The position numbers and the translations under genes are program-made. This document shows, piece after piece, positions 47,301 through 60,545 of a DNA stretch of 64,000 bases; positions within the stretch are counted from its first letter, which is position 1; every line of letters begins with the position of its first letter. The notes under the pieces are model-generated. The model made no database searches and was not told the DNA's origin. It saw only the letters and a program-made list of their open reading frames with translations. The DNA is from Gymnogyps californianus. Its lineage: Eukaryota > Chordata > Aves > Accipitriformes > Cathartidae. Where the stretch lies: NCBI RefSeq assembly GCF_018139145.2, contig NC_059482.1, positions 3,608,294 to 3,672,293 on the forward strand. The letters are read 5' to 3'.

Positions 47301-50052
47301 TCCTCTTGGTCTGTTTTGCTTTTAAACACTGATATAACACATGCATTATCATGCTGTAAAGCCTGAAATGGAGGTGGAGGAGGTAGGGTTTGTGGAGAGA
47401 AGAAATGGATTTCATAAGACAAAGCGAAGAGAGGTGAGGCTCCAGGTGTGCTGACAGTGAGCTCCATCTGGGAGATGGACCAAGTGCCACCATAGCTGAG
47501 TTTACTCCACAGAAACACTGAATTTTCTCATCTCCCTTACGGTTTTGCAGTGGGACAGCTGATGTTTAACCCAGGGGATTGGAAAACCAACGACACCGTC
47601 TTCCCTAGCCAAGACAAAGACTGAGAGGTGGAGGTTTACCAAGCTGTTGTTGTTAGATGTCCTCCCAAATCCATGTCTCAGCAGATCTGGACGCTGCTTT
47701 TCAGCACGTTGCCTGAAGTTACAGCACACCCCCGTTACCTCGACCAGCTTTTCCTCTGTCCTGCAATCAGTGCACAGCAAATGCACGAGGCAATGCCATG
47801 CCCGCGGAGGGTGCCTGGTGCCGTGCATTAAAATTCTTCAAAAACCTCACCACAATTTGAGCAATTTGTAGCCCACGCCTTGTTTTCTTCTTTGAAATAA
47901 ATCTGACTTGAAGAATTGCTATGATAAATGAACAAGTAGATTCATGGCATGGAGGGTAATCCCTAAGAGGAATGGAAAGAATACAGTTTGGCAGTAAACT
48001 GGTGGGCAGTTGGTATATAAATTTCTCACAAGCATGAAGACAACTGGCAGGCAATGTCAAAGGCATTAACACCTACCATTGAGTGTAATTATTTCAGTCT
48101 GTTACCAGTTTTGGGGTTAATATGCATTTCAAAAACTCTGCGAGAAATCAAAGCCTGGGAGGTCTGTGCAAGCTATTTCAGGAGGCTGTAAATTTTATTT
48201 TAAAAGGAAGAATTTAGAATCGCATATACAGTGAACCTTTTTCTACCAAAGAGTGGAGCATTTTACAGCATCAGCTTTAGCCAATAATCAAGTGGTCTTT
48301 TGTATTAAAAAAATCTTGAAATTCCAAATTATATGCACATTTCAGGGAAAAATACCTACAGTAAGACTAAAACACTAACAGAGAAAGCCTCAACAAAATA
48401 TCTCTTCCCACATACGTGCTTTTCCCTTTAAACACACTGTGTGGATTTTGATAAAACCCATTTGTAGATGCTTTACTCATGCAAATCACTCCTATTCCCA
48501 AGAAATGTTATTCTCAGATACAGCCATTTCAGCTACTTATGACCACCATGGACTTCACGAACAGCCAGCTCATGAAAATGTCTTCTTCCAAATAACAGCA
48601 AGTATAATACTTTAACAACAGCGGTAACAGGAGAACCTCAGTCGATGGCTGCAGGGAGGATTATCTACACTGAATACCCATGCTGCGGGGAAGAGCTACT
48701 CTGCTGTCAGTGTTTTGCACTAGTGTTTTACACCTCGATATCAGCTATACTTAGCTATGGCAATGTGAAGCTCAGGGCAGGCTTTAAAATTCCTCTGAGG
48801 TGTGAGGTACATATTTTGGAATTTAGCTAGTGACCAGTTCAAAGCTGACCCAGTTACGGCTAACTACACCACGGTCACATCCCAAGGACGACTTCTGTGC
48901 CTGTGATCTCAGAGGACTTGAGCATCCACCTCTTGGAAGACAGAGAAGTGCCCTGGGGAAATCCCATTTCCAATAAGATCTTCTTTCCTCTCCTTGCATT
49001 GTTTTTATTGATATTTTGAGATTTTTAAAGACTGGGGATGATACTTTCTGCCTGATTATAGTCAACCTTATAGGAGCATTCTGCCATTGCAGCAGGTGTG
49101 CAGGGAAGAGGGACTAGATGTTCACCAGGTTCAGAGAGCAACGGAAAACACTTTGTTTTCTCCAGAAAAAATGGAAAATGGAGACTATCCTTTACTCTGA
49201 CGGACAATCCAGGATGATTTCTGAAGAAGTTTCTACTTAGAAGTGACACAAACCCTATCAGGGGTGAGAGCGGAGTACCGGAGCTCCAAACAGCAATTTA
49301 AAGGGTGTTTAATAAGCATACACATAAGGGAAGAATGGTCAGTGGTCAGAGGAGACTATTTTTTTAAATAGGGGATTTAAAAAAACCCAAACTGTTATTA
49401 TTTTTCCTTCATGAATTTGCAAAAAACACCCTGACACCTTTGTTGTAAGACACACTGCTCTTCCTCTCTGCTCTAACAGCAACCTTTTTGTATGCATGAG
49501 GGAAAATGCATCAATTCTCTAGCAGTCTTCCTGCACTTTGTCCTTTTGGAGTGAGGAATCACAGAAAGGAGCAGGAGAAATCTTTGTTATTCTGCAAGAT
49601 TCTTATCTCGGTTTCTTCACTTCACTTCTGACACATCTTTGCCCTTCGGTATCCGCAGCCCCGGGGATGCCAGTTCAAGGCTGCAGTCCCACCAGTTGCA
49701 AAGAGCTATATTTATTAGTCTCCATAGAACTTAATTTCTCAATGCCAAACACAATTTTACAAGGTTCAGAGACCACTTTTCCAAATACCAGTTTCATTGC
49801 TTTTTCTTTTTTCTCCTCAGCCTAGGACAGCAATCTGGCTGCACTTAAAACACTTCGTTTCCCATCTTTTATCCCTTGGAAGGGACTTGGGAGGTTTATT
49901 GCATACTGTGATCTTATCACCAGCTACTCCAGCACAGTCCTTGGCAGCAAATGGGGAGGGCGTCTGGGGCGTTCCGTGGCAGCTTCGATTGCACCGTGGC
50001 ATCCAGGCAAGGGGTCCCTTCCCACCATGAGCTACTGCAAAGTACCTCTGCA
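44346..50052. other. Unique non-coding DNA
   Basis: No known protein matched. The longest frame is about 162 codons on the minus strand (45311-45799), Phe-rich and without recognised domains. A 14-bp palindrome TGCACCATGGTGCA lies at 46767-46780. Confidence 0.5.
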
Positions 50053-50083
50053 CATATATATATGTATATCTATCTATCTATCT
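50053..50083 (+). repeat. (TA)n/(TATC)n microsatellite
   Basis: TA units pass into four TATC units. An ordinary compound microsatellite. Confidence 0.85.
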
Positions 50084-50099
50084 CATCCTTTTCAAGCAA

Positions 50100-50480
50100 T
50101 GTTGGCAGTTTATTTCAGCGCCAAATGGTCACTGGAAGATTTTGACGGGATATTTATGAGGGCTTTAAACTGCTTTGTCACAGTAATGGTGACGTTACAC
50201 CGCATGCTGAAAGCCCTTCCAGCTAAAGGCTGTTCAGCACTCATAATGCTTATGGCAGCCACAGCAGCAAGAAATTAATCTCCTTTTTAAGTTATCTGTG
50301 TCATTAATTGTCGGCATAACCGGTGGGTTGGGTAGCCCTAATGTATCAGTTACCCCTGAAATAGGTTTAATATCTGAGGAGTAATGCTGAGAAAGGAAAT
50401 AAAGCGATCTGAAAATTATCTTCTTTCAATGTGTCCAGCGCCTACCAGGATCTGTTTATGCAGGGGAGGATATAATTTCA
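50100..50480. promoter_or_regulatory. Candidate conserved non-coding element
   Basis: Repeat-free sequence with GTGACGTTAC (CRE-like), TCATTAATTGTCGGC, GCATAACCGGTGGG and several TAAT cores. The balanced composition differs from the low-complexity neighbours. Function is a guess from texture only. Confidence 0.18.
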
Positions 50481-50559
50481 TGTTTTCCAGCGTACAAATT
50501 CACCAAGATTAAACACCACGAGCTAAACCCTTGTCTGACGGAAGCCAACTTCTGTGGGA

Positions 50560-50610
50560 TAATGTTGATTTACACCTGCCCAGGAGCTAATCCTCTGAAT
50601 CCAGCCAGAA
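50560..50610. repeat. Possible ancient repeat relic
   Basis: GTTGATTTACACCTGCCCAG followed by GAGCTAATCCTCTGAATCCA resembles the 'GATTTACACCAGCTGAGGATCTGGCCC' blocks of an amniote-wide relic. The matching part is short. Confidence 0.25.
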
Positions 50611-50666
50611 AGCTTTTTCCAGATCTTTGAGAAAAATAAAACACACAACAGTGATTAGTTCTATTT

Positions 50667-50684
50667 AAAAAAAAAAAAAAAAAA
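50667..50684 (+). repeat. Poly(A) tract, A18
   Basis: Eighteen consecutive A residues. No recognised retroposon body precedes it. Confidence 0.9.
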
Positions 50685-53600
50685 GGATAAATAGATTAAC
50701 TGATACACGGGAGGAGAAGGAACTCCCCCATCCAAAATCAAAGCTCAGGGCAATAGCCAAAAAGAAACGGTATCGTTTAGGGGCAGATGAAAGAACATGT
50801 AAGTTCAGCATGATGTCATGGCTGTTTATGCAGTTAAATCGCTCTTTATCATACACCAGACACATAATGACTTTCTAAGGCTCCCACTGGACGGATGGTC
50901 CGTCTCTGTAATAAATGTTGACAAGTTTTATATAAAACTGTATATCATTTTCAATTCCCAGTGTAGCCATTTGAACCTGTGATTAATAACCTCGCAAATC
51001 TTATCTGTTTGAAAATAAGAGGAGCTGGGTTTGTTTCCTTCAGATTAGGGTTCAGGGCTTAACAACAGGAAAATAGCCTGCTGAGATCACTCTGGTTTTC
51101 ATGGCACATAAAAGTAAAAACCAAGAAAATAGAATTTAAAAATACGCTAACCATTCATATCACAAAGCAAATAAGATACTTCACGAGTCGTGATAACATT
51201 GATTCATGAAGTCTGTAACCAAACAATTGTTTTATATCAGGCAGAATAACTGTGAACGGAGAGATAGGCACTTGTACATTTAAATTAAAACACTAATTGG
51301 CCGATAAGATGTACCACAAAAAATAATATCCAGACTCGAACTTCTTGGTGGTTTGTCAAACTGAAATGAGAAAGCTTTAGGCAAAGATAGAGAGCAAAAT
51401 GGGGCAAGAATTTGGGATTCCAGACCCATGTTTGGCCTGGATACAGCTGATATCCAGGATTGCAATAAAAGGGAGAAAAAACAGAAAAAAAATAAATTAA
51501 AAAACCCCTCTACCACATTGCTCCAGTCTTTCCCTGATGTCTGAAAAATACCCAGAGTTTTATTGTGAGAATATGCTGGTTTACAGTCAGGACAAGGACA
51601 AGAACAAATTAAAAAGTGGTGTTAAAATTACACAGGTGTAGGAGTTGAGTAGAGCAACCCACTGAAGAGAGAAATTTCCTCTAAAATCCACTTAAAATCT
51701 GCTTAAAGCACAGTACATAAAGCATTCCTAGCACGGTTTGGGAAAAGGAGAGCTAGCTCTGAACCTCAACAGCTTTATCCTCTTCTTCCCAGTTCCCCCA
51801 TTAGCGCTTTGCACCTACAACCAAAGCCACGAAGGACGATGAGAAAGTGTTACCAGGTCCTTTCCCCTGCAGAAAAATGACAGAAAAGAATTAAAAAGAA
51901 AGCATCCAATCTGTGTCTTTCCCCTGGCAAAAATCAAAGCGTATTCAGCTGAAACATGTCCCGCTACTTTGGTTTTCAGCTGTCTGGTACATTGAAATTT
52001 TCCTGCAAAATCAGGCACTTCCTGCCAAGATTTTAATTTATTTTTGAAATGTAGCTTTCTGTCCAAAATTGTCAGCAGATTTTCTCTTAAAATAGCTTAG
52101 AGTTATTGCAATATTAAAAAGAAAAATTACCTTGCCTTTGACTTCCACACAGAGGCTGGAGATAAGCACTGAGAACTGAGTGCACTCTTTAATTATATCT
52201 CCTTAATATAAAACTTTTTGTCTGCCTTTAATTTTACAGCACTTTCATGCAAAGCCAGGGCGGTGAAGAAAACAGCCATTTCTCCTTGTGCTTTTTGTTA
52301 AGTGAAAACATCAAGGGTCACCAATAATTCACCTAAGTGAGGAAAGGATGGCACTGGAAAATGAGGTGGATCATGGAAAAAATTGAATAATCTCTGGAGA
52401 AAAAGCAATTTATCTCTGCACTGGCAGATGGGTACAGACATGTGGATTTTGGTATAACACTCTTCTCATAGGAGGCACCTCCTGGGGCCTGGACCCAACC
52501 AGGTTAACACATTTCTCAGGGAAAAAAATGAACTTTTTTCATCAGTAAATAAAAAATCAGTCACTGATTTATTTCTTGTTTAAGAGTGGTGGTTTCCAAC
52601 CATTGAACACCTCCTGCCAGCCTGAGAAATTCTCAGTAACCCCAAATTTCTCTCTGCTTGATGGAAATTTTCTGCTTTGTGACAGAGGAAAAAAAGGTCA
52701 ATAAAAAAGGGAGGGGGAAAAAGTCAACAAAATCGATGAATCTTGATAGGTTTTTAGGATGAGAAAAAATAGCGCCTTCCAAATAATTTCTGGTCAACAA
52801 TAAGTACATAGGAATAACATTTAGTGTCGCTGTTTTAATTCTTCCTCCTGTAGCATCTATATTGTCTAACAAGTAAAAATATTAAGAAAAAAAAGAACGC
52901 ATTTTGGTCAAGAGCAATAAGGCAGCTACGTGAATTTGAATGGTTTTCAGTGCCATATACCACTTCAGAATACAAAGATCACAACATAAAAATAAATTGC
53001 AGAACAAGGCAAAGTGAGAAAGTAGATAAAAAGTACTCGAAATGTTATTTGCTTGATCATCACCATAGGATCAGGATCAGCCTTTGCATCACCACAGACC
53101 GCTAGTAATACCACACTGGGTTAAGGCTTGGGCAATAAATGCAACCTATCTCTAATGCAAACGTGTAACATGAAGCAAACAAATGTGTTTGTCCACGAGA
53201 GGTCTCTAGAGCCCTGTATAATCACAGGGTATTTCCATGTATTCCTCTTCTCCTGCTTTGAAATGAGACAGATGTTTGGATGCTCATGTCCCTTCACCAG
53301 TTCACGGGGACCCCCATGTGTGCCCCCTCTGGATCCGGCACATTTTGGCCTTCCTCAGCCAGGAGGAGGAGGATGGATGGGGCATCTGCAGGAGGGGTGG
53401 GCAAATGTCTCCAAAGGGGAGAAAGAAGTAATTTGTGGCAGCAAGGGGTTGCACCCATGCTCTCCATGGGCAAAAAAAATATACATTAGCCCATGGCTTA
53501 TGAGAGCAGCTAAGGCAATTTGGGATTGCTTGCTTATCCCGTAGATAAACAGGGGAAAAGGTATTCTTCCTTGTGCAAACATCTTATCTAGTACCAAACA

Positions 53601-54695
53601 ACTGGTCAGTCAGCGGTGGCACTGCTGGCGCTGCAAGCTGGGGGGAGGATGGGAAAAGTGTCAAGTCCTTTTTTAATAGTTTTAACCGGAGACCTCTAAT
53701 GTGCTGGAGGACATTTGCAAAAGATGCTCTCTTAGCAAATGAGCGGTTACTTTAGCAATTTCTCTGCTGAAATAATGGGAATTCCCTACAAGCTGTTGAC
53801 CTTTCTAGATGGTCAACACTTTTAAGGGTTTGCACAACTTTACTATTGAAACCTTCGTATCGATTTTGACCTCCTTACAAATATTTGTCCTATTCTTTCA
53901 GAAGAGTTATAGAAAGTACATTTTGATTCGGAACATTCAGAAATCAAATGAAATTACATTTTGGTTGTATAATTACCCATTATTTCTGCTTCAGTCAGTT
54001 ACTGACCAGGAAGCAGAAGAATTACCAAATGTTTACAGCACAAACACTTTTATACGTAAATCCCATTCCAAGAAGACTTTGTAGAACAAACATATTCTGA
54101 AACTATTTATAGATGATAGTGGACACATTTGGAGAATCTATTCTCACAATTTCACAAGAAAAGATTATGTTTCTTTCTGTTTGTCTAAACAATAAGTTGC
54201 AAATTGTTGGCCGGTCCCATCATTTGCTTCCTGTGGGATATTGTTTCTTCAGTCTCAGTAACTGCTCTTCTGAGTAGAGGTAAGATTAAATCTAGTCTCT
54301 ACGTATCATTTCCCACAAAATACATCTTGCTGAAGAGCTGGAGCATTCTCAGCACCTGACAATTCCTCTTACCACCCTGTGACCAAAGACTAAAGCAGAA
54401 GACACATATTAAACAGCTCACTTAGAGACAGCAGACTTTATTTTTGGAGCTCTTCGTTTTTCTGTGTTAGTCACAGTGACTGGGATTCGCAGAGGGTACA
54501 AATGGAGAACATGAAGGGAAGGCAGAAGCTGCAACATGCTGAATTAATGCTGGTTTTACCAAGCACTTTTGAAAACCCCAGCAACCATTTTTGGCTTGGC
54601 CAGCCTTGGTAACTGTTAAGTCTCATCAAAGGATGTCACGAGGAGAGCAGAATTCTGCTCTAGGAGTTTTAAAGAGGAATAAAATAAGTCTTTAC
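50685..54695. other. Unique non-coding DNA
   Basis: Mostly AT-rich single-copy-looking sequence. AGTGGTGGTTTCCAACCATT near 52585 recalls an hAT terminus, but no partner end was found. No protein-like frame. Confidence 0.5.
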
Positions 54696-54845
54696 CTCTT
54701 CTAACACACATTTCACCAAATCCCCATTGGCTGTCACAAGCAGGGCATAAATCTCCATAGCTAATACCTTTGCATATTCTTCCCTGGAAATCTTTTCGCT
54801 TGCTTCCTTTACCAAAAATGGAAACATATCCCCGAAAGATAAACA
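54696..54845 (-). other. Possible internal coding exon
   Basis: On the minus strand a frame of exactly 50 codons is bounded by CACACAG on its 5' side (AG at 54846-54847) and by GAAGAG/GTAAAG on its 3' side (GT at 54694-54695). That gives a 150-bp, phase 0-0 exon. The translation is helical in character, with acidic and basic residues spaced in blocks such as EKISREEYAKVLAMEIY and NGDLVKCVLEE. It is more protein-like than other frames nearby. Against it, the acceptor has a poor pyrimidine tract (G-rich upstream), I recognise no family, and no partner exon was found. A pseudogene piece or chance frame is about as likely. Confidence 0.15.
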
Positions 54846-55024
54846 CTGTGTGCCTGAGAGCGGCACCCCCACCCCCCCACCCAGCCCTGGGCGAGCAGGG
54901 TCTCAGAGTCGGATCTCAGCACAGACTTCCTCAGATCACGGCCCTGTGGAGCCTCCGTGAAGACGGCGGCCCCCAGAAGATCTGGGCTTTGAACAATGAA
55001 TGCCTTAAGTGTGGTTTTCCACTT
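54846..55024. other. GC-richer non-coding DNA
   Basis: Includes C-rich runs near 54867-54880. No gene recognised. Confidence 0.4.
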
Positions 55025-55042
55025 CCCCCCCCCCCCCCCCCC
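55025..55042 (+). repeat. Poly(C) tract, C18
   Basis: Eighteen consecutive C residues on the plus strand, hence G18 on the minus strand. Such runs are rare in vertebrate DNA and can form G-quadruplexes. The exact length should be doubted, since polymerases slip on such tracts. Confidence 0.85.
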
Positions 55043-58000
55043 GATTTGTGGACCATTAAAAATGTTCCAGCAGGGATACAGGATACCCTTTAAAATATGG
55101 AGATTTCTGTGTAGCATATGTGAACTCTTCTTCCTTACTCCCCTTTCATGGAGCCCCAGGGAGCTGCTGGAAACGCCGGCCCTGGGAGATCAAACGAGCT
55201 CGGCTCTGTGAATCAGACAGGGGAAACAAATTCAATAGTCAAGGTCCTCCCGGAAACACCCTCTGGAGTCGTTCGAGAAGACAAATTGGAAGAGCAAGTC
55301 CCAGCAGACTGAAGGGGGAGAGACAGCAAAACCATCCCAAACTCATGAAAAGAGAAAGCAGCAACCTGCAGCGAGCAAAGAGACGGCCAGGGTGATGCTT
55401 TGCTCTGGGACTGCATCGCCAACAGATACAGAGGAGCTTTCCACCAGGACTGACTGCGCTGTGTCAACGCAGCTCCAGCTAACGTGGAAGGCAACGAGAG
55501 CATCTGGGTGCTTTCCTGCTCCCGGCACCCGTTCGTCCATGCACTCGCACAAAATTGCCCAAGGTCCTTGCTCCTCAGTCAGTGTGAACTAATAAAGTGG
55601 CATAAACTATATCGTTTTCTATGAAATATTGCTGAATAATGCTAATGAATAGCATTTAAATCAGATGTCTGGTGTGAATGAGGAAGGATTTAAACAAAAT
55701 AAATGCAGAAAAGAATCTACATGTAATGGTTTTATATTTTTCCCTTGTTTGTGTGTAGAGCTGGACTTCTTTTGCGTGCTTTGCCACTATTTCCTTTTCT
55801 CTCTGAGAGAAATGTAAAAACATGGAAATAACGTTTAAGGAACATTTTATCCACAGTTCATTAAGGTGAGGGATAACTGAGCTAACCATCACTCATTTCA
55901 GTACTTTTCCATCATTTCCAGAATACCAAACTATCAAGGAACAAGGTGCTCCACTAAATATCCATATAATGTTAACTGTGCTGCTTGAGCTGATCCAGTC
56001 ATCACGATGAAATCCAAAGACTAGCAGTGATTTGAAGGAAAAACCTTGGTATTATCTTCATGGTATATTCATAATGTATATTAAAACTGAGGATTCTTCA
56101 TAGACATTGGGCTCTTCACAGTCCAAAGCAATGATTTCCAACCGATAACATGCGACACAACTTCTGCAAAAATATTTCGTCATTCTTTGCAGTCACAGTT
56201 TTAACTGTTTTACTGAGAGCGATTGCACAGCATTTACGTGATGCAACACACACCAGGTACCTACAGCATGTGCCACCTTGTTTCGTTCATGGGTTTGACT
56301 GCGTTCTGTTTCTTTTGCAGACTTTCGCCCCTTCTTCATCTTGTCTGCTCCACGTCCCACCCTAAAATGCATAAGGGCTGCTGTAGGTCTGGGCAGAGCT
56401 CACAAGAGGCTGCGAGGGCGTATGGGAAGCTGCAACAAACGTAAAGTAAACTCTCGGGTTAACATTTAAAGAATGCTGCTATAGAATTGGCCAGACAACT
56501 TCTTCCCCAGAGTTTTCCCATGGGTAAAAGACAGACCGTAGCTCTTCCTTCCCATGAAAGGCACTTTGATCTCCCTTGATTAAATGCTTTATGTATTTTG
56601 GGAGTTTAGCGTAATTGGCTCTGATGGCTCAAGGCTCTTCCCCATCCCCAAAACTTCTCTATGCCGGTGTTTGTTCTGAAAGCCTCACACAACACACAGC
56701 TCTTCTAAGTGCACGACAGATCAAGAGGAGCATATTTATGGCTTTGGGAAAATCTCATTAGAGATCATTTAAAATACTCCTTCTTCATTATGAAAAGCGT
56801 TTTGTGTGGCTGCTTTGTATTAATGGGAGTCAAACCCCATGTCGCCAGAAAGCTGCCTGACATGTACAATTATGAATTGCTCAACAGCGGCTGCAGAAGG
56901 ACTCAGTCATGTCTGATGGGACTTATTCTTAGATATTTGGACTCAACATTATGTCACCCCTCCTGTCACAGCTGAGGGTTGCCAGCCCAGCAAAGCAGTG
57001 GTGCGATACCGGGGCTCCCGCGAGGAGAGCACCGTCAGGAGAGCAGAACATTTCTTCTCAGCACGGAGATGCACGGGTACATCTTACATCGGCATTTAAG
57101 CCAAGCGACTCTTATTTTCTCACCTCTCTGTGAGTTAGGACATTTATTCATAACTATTGTTTTGGTGTGGAGAGTATGGTAAACAGGGCTGTATCTGAAA
57201 AGTCACTTATTTTGTTAATCTAATAGAGGAAGGAAAACATTCCTGGCATTATGGTTTTATCAGCTTATAAACATGTGGTAGAAGCCTGCATGCCTTAGAA
57301 TAACAGCAGAAACAAGACTGGGAAAGGAAACAATGAGATCTGGATGCTTTAGTAAAGACAACCAGCAGCACAGCACATTGTGTAACCTCAGAGCTTTTCC
57401 TACTCCTCATCTCTGCAAAATGCTATTAAACGTTCTTAAACTTTGGGGGCCTGTAACTAATTTTTTTAATTTCTTATCAACTGATTAGCCAGCCCTTACT
57501 CGAAGGACATTTAGGATTGACAACAAAAGCAACAAACAGTGGAATTTCCTGTGCTTCATCCAAAAGGAAGGTTTAAAAAGTTAATCAAAATGTATCAAGT
57601 GTGTATAATTTGGGTTGTTTTGCAGAAGGAAAAAAATGTGATTTCCACTGAAGAGGGGTGACGGGAGTAAAAACCATCATTGTCTCCTTGCCCGAATAGT
57701 AGCTACTTTCCTGGCCTTAAGAGTAGAGAGAAAATATGGATAGCATTTTTGACCTGTACAAAGGTGTAAGTCAGCTCCCAGATGTCCTCGTGGTCACTTT
57801 TTCTCTGTTTATAGATACATACACAATAGTGGCTCATGTCACCACAGAGGTGTGCTTGCTACCATGCCTTCAACCATGACATTGCTCTTGTTCCAGCTGC
57901 TTGGCCCTGTCCTGGCACCTCGGCTTACTGGGATTTCTGGGCAGCTGAATTTTTATCCTACTGGTGTTGAGCTGCATAGTCCTATCTGGATGTGTCGCAT

Positions 58001-60500
58001 CCTACCCCGCTAGCCACAGGACCTGACCATACCTGGCCTCAAGCAACTTAGATTTTATGGTGGAACTCCTTCTGAAAGAAATGATCACCATTTTCACTCA
58101 CACCCAGATATCAGTATATTTAGTCACCCACAACGGCACTTTTTCTGCACTGGGTGCAATACGCAGAATGCAGGTCTGTCCCTTCAAGGTGCAAACCAGG
58201 ATGAGACCAAAGGCCTTTCCCATCCTTTTCATCCTCTCATCCAAAAGCATTCATGCCTCCTGACACACGGAAATTTGCTGGGTTCGGTGAACAAACTCAA
58301 ACGACAGAGTCATACGAGGGTTGAAACCGTGGCGGAATCTGTGCTGAGGTATATTTGCTTATGAAAGTCTCCATTTTTGATGGTTAAAGGCACCACCTTA
58401 AAGCTACTGTAATTATTCAGTGCTGGTTTCTCCTTGCGTGGGTGTTTTGTTCACCAATGGTGGAGTTCATGCTTTGGCAGAGATTGGCTAAGAGCCCCTT
58501 TCAGCCCTATTTTGAAAAGTCAGACTTTAAAGGGCTATGGGCAGTTATTTATCCTCGCAATTGAAAACATTTAATGAGCATGTTATAAAGCCAGTTTTAT
58601 GGGGTGAGCTCTCTACGTGCTGCAGAAGGTTACTCCATAATCCTAAGACCACAAAGGCTAGAAATTTACAATGGATTTTAGAAAAAGAAAAGACAAACAG
58701 ATGACAATTTAAAAAAAAAAACCAAAAAGCAAAAACCAAAAAAGCAAGAAGATGCTTCAAGCCAACAGGACAGGTATGAAAACTAGCGTCAGCTCTCAAG
58801 CAGAAGGGAAAAATGAGGCCATAGAGTTAGTTGAGGTCGTGGGGCCCAGATGTGCCAGATGCCCCTGAATGCAGAAACCAAAGTCACTTGGTCACATGTG
58901 AAAGAAATTTCCACCTTGTTAAGTCCCTCCGGACAAATAATAACAGAAAAGACACTCTGTAGAGGTAAAACTTCTCTCCCTCATGCCCCAGCCCTCCAGG
59001 GCTGGCAGAGCCATGGGCTGCACCCAGACCCTCACTCCTGTCAACATCTCCTTGCTCAAATGGCATCTGATGGACCTCCTTCTGCAAATCACATTTCTAA
59101 CACCTATAGCAACCAGAAGTCCCTCACCAGTCTCAGATGCCCCAGGGGATGTGACAAGGACTTCAGCCATGAACCATTCCCAAGTTTATTGTGCACAGGG
59201 TCATTTCTAAGTTACTTTGACCAAAGCATTTGGGATCAGCACTTAAGACATGCTGTCCCATGCACAGCTACCAAGCAATGTAGGAGGACACTCCAGAAGA
59301 GCATGGCACTCCTACTTTCCCCTCTGTATCTTTCCTGGAAAACACGATAAATATGTGAGCGAAGCTGCTGGGACATGTCAGATATGCATCTCCACCCTCC
59401 TGCTGTGGACTAAGAAAAAAAAGTCATTCACCACTCAGCATATTTGGAAAGTCTCTTGTGCACAGAGCAGACACCTCCAGACGTCTCCATCAGTGACGTT
59501 ATTTATAAGTGGACCAAACAGCTTGTTAGGCTAATTGCTCCTGGAGGGATTTAACTCTATTGAGAAAGCTTGAACAGGGCTCAACTGTTCCAGAGCATTA
59601 GCTGCCACTCCTCCCTTTGATTTACAGCCCTCGTAAAATTTTATGGCCCGATTAGAATGAACTTCACTTGCACTGTGTTTTTAGTAAAGTTTTTCATGGT
59701 GAATAAAAGTAAAAATCAACGCTGTAACTAATTACAGCCTCAAACAGGAAAGGCAAATACCTCAAAATGGGGAGGGAGGACCCAAAAAGCCCCCGAGAAC
59801 AGATCCCTTCAGAGGCCTTGCTTCAGACACCTGAGCTCTGAGTCTAATTATGTTAGGAGAGCAGCAACAATACAAAAGCCACAGTTTAGGGAAGAGCAAT
59901 TTTGGATGGAGAAAGACTGATATGGCTTTTTATGGTAAACAAGAGGGAGCATGAGGCAGCCGGGGTTCCAGTAAATGGGAGAAGGGAGTGGGTGGTTATC
60001 AGTCATTTTGTCTGGAATGTCTTTGAGTCATTTGGCTGCTGAGCTTGTTCTTATGGAGGGAAAAGTCTACTTTTGAAATAATTGGTTGCTTTGCAGACAT
60101 AATTCAGCCATATAGTGCATTTTTTTATAAATTACAGACCTCCCTGGACTACACTTTGCTTCATCCACGGTAAAGCTAGGACATAAATCCAAACAGAAAA
60201 AAGATTTTTTTTCTTCCTTTCTTTCTGCCAGTGAAATACAACATTGTTGAAAATGGCCTTTATATCTATACTACGAATACATGAAAGATTGCAAAAAGGA
60301 AGGAGAATAAATAAGCCTAGTACAATATTCACCATCCTAGACATCAGTAGCCAAGGCCAGATTGATGGGAAACGCTTAGTTTGGGGCTGACAGCCTTTAA
60401 ATGACCTCTTTACAAGTGCCTGAATCTTGAAATTCAACATGCATGTGAGCTCCAGTGGGACGTGCGAGTATTTTGTGCAAGTATTTTGCCGTGTCAGGCG
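55043..60500. other. Unique non-coding DNA
   Basis: No gene recognised. Contains an A-rich tract at 58711-58747 with AAAACC and AAAGC units. A plus-strand frame of about 166 codons at 58850-59350 has no recognised domain. Confidence 0.5.
58711..58747 (+). repeat. A-rich low-complexity tract
   Basis: A runs separated by CC and GC. Low complexity; origin unknown. Confidence 0.75.
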
Positions 60501-60545
60501 CTGGCCCATTGACAGCAGCAGGAATTACAGGTGCTCAGTTCCTCC
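60501..60545. repeat. Possible ancient repeat relic
   Basis: GGCCCATTGACAGCAGCAGG followed by AATTACAGGTGCTCAGTTCC resembles the relic with 'CCATTGACTTCAGTGGGA' and 'TTGCAGGTGCTCAGCACCTC' blocks. It is the best of the short relics of this type outside the 33.3-kb palindrome. Confidence 0.35.

Noticed and set aside
52585..52640. hAT-like terminus (AGTGGTGGTTTCCAACCATT)
   Set aside because: No matching opposite end or 8-bp target duplication was found within reach. One short motif is not enough.
56120..56150. Second hAT-like terminus (GCAATGATTTCCAACCGATA)
   Set aside because: Same reason: a lone short motif with no partner end.
58850..59350. Plus-strand open frame of about 166 codons
   Set aside because: No recognised domain, and minus-strand frames overlap it. 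Probably chance.
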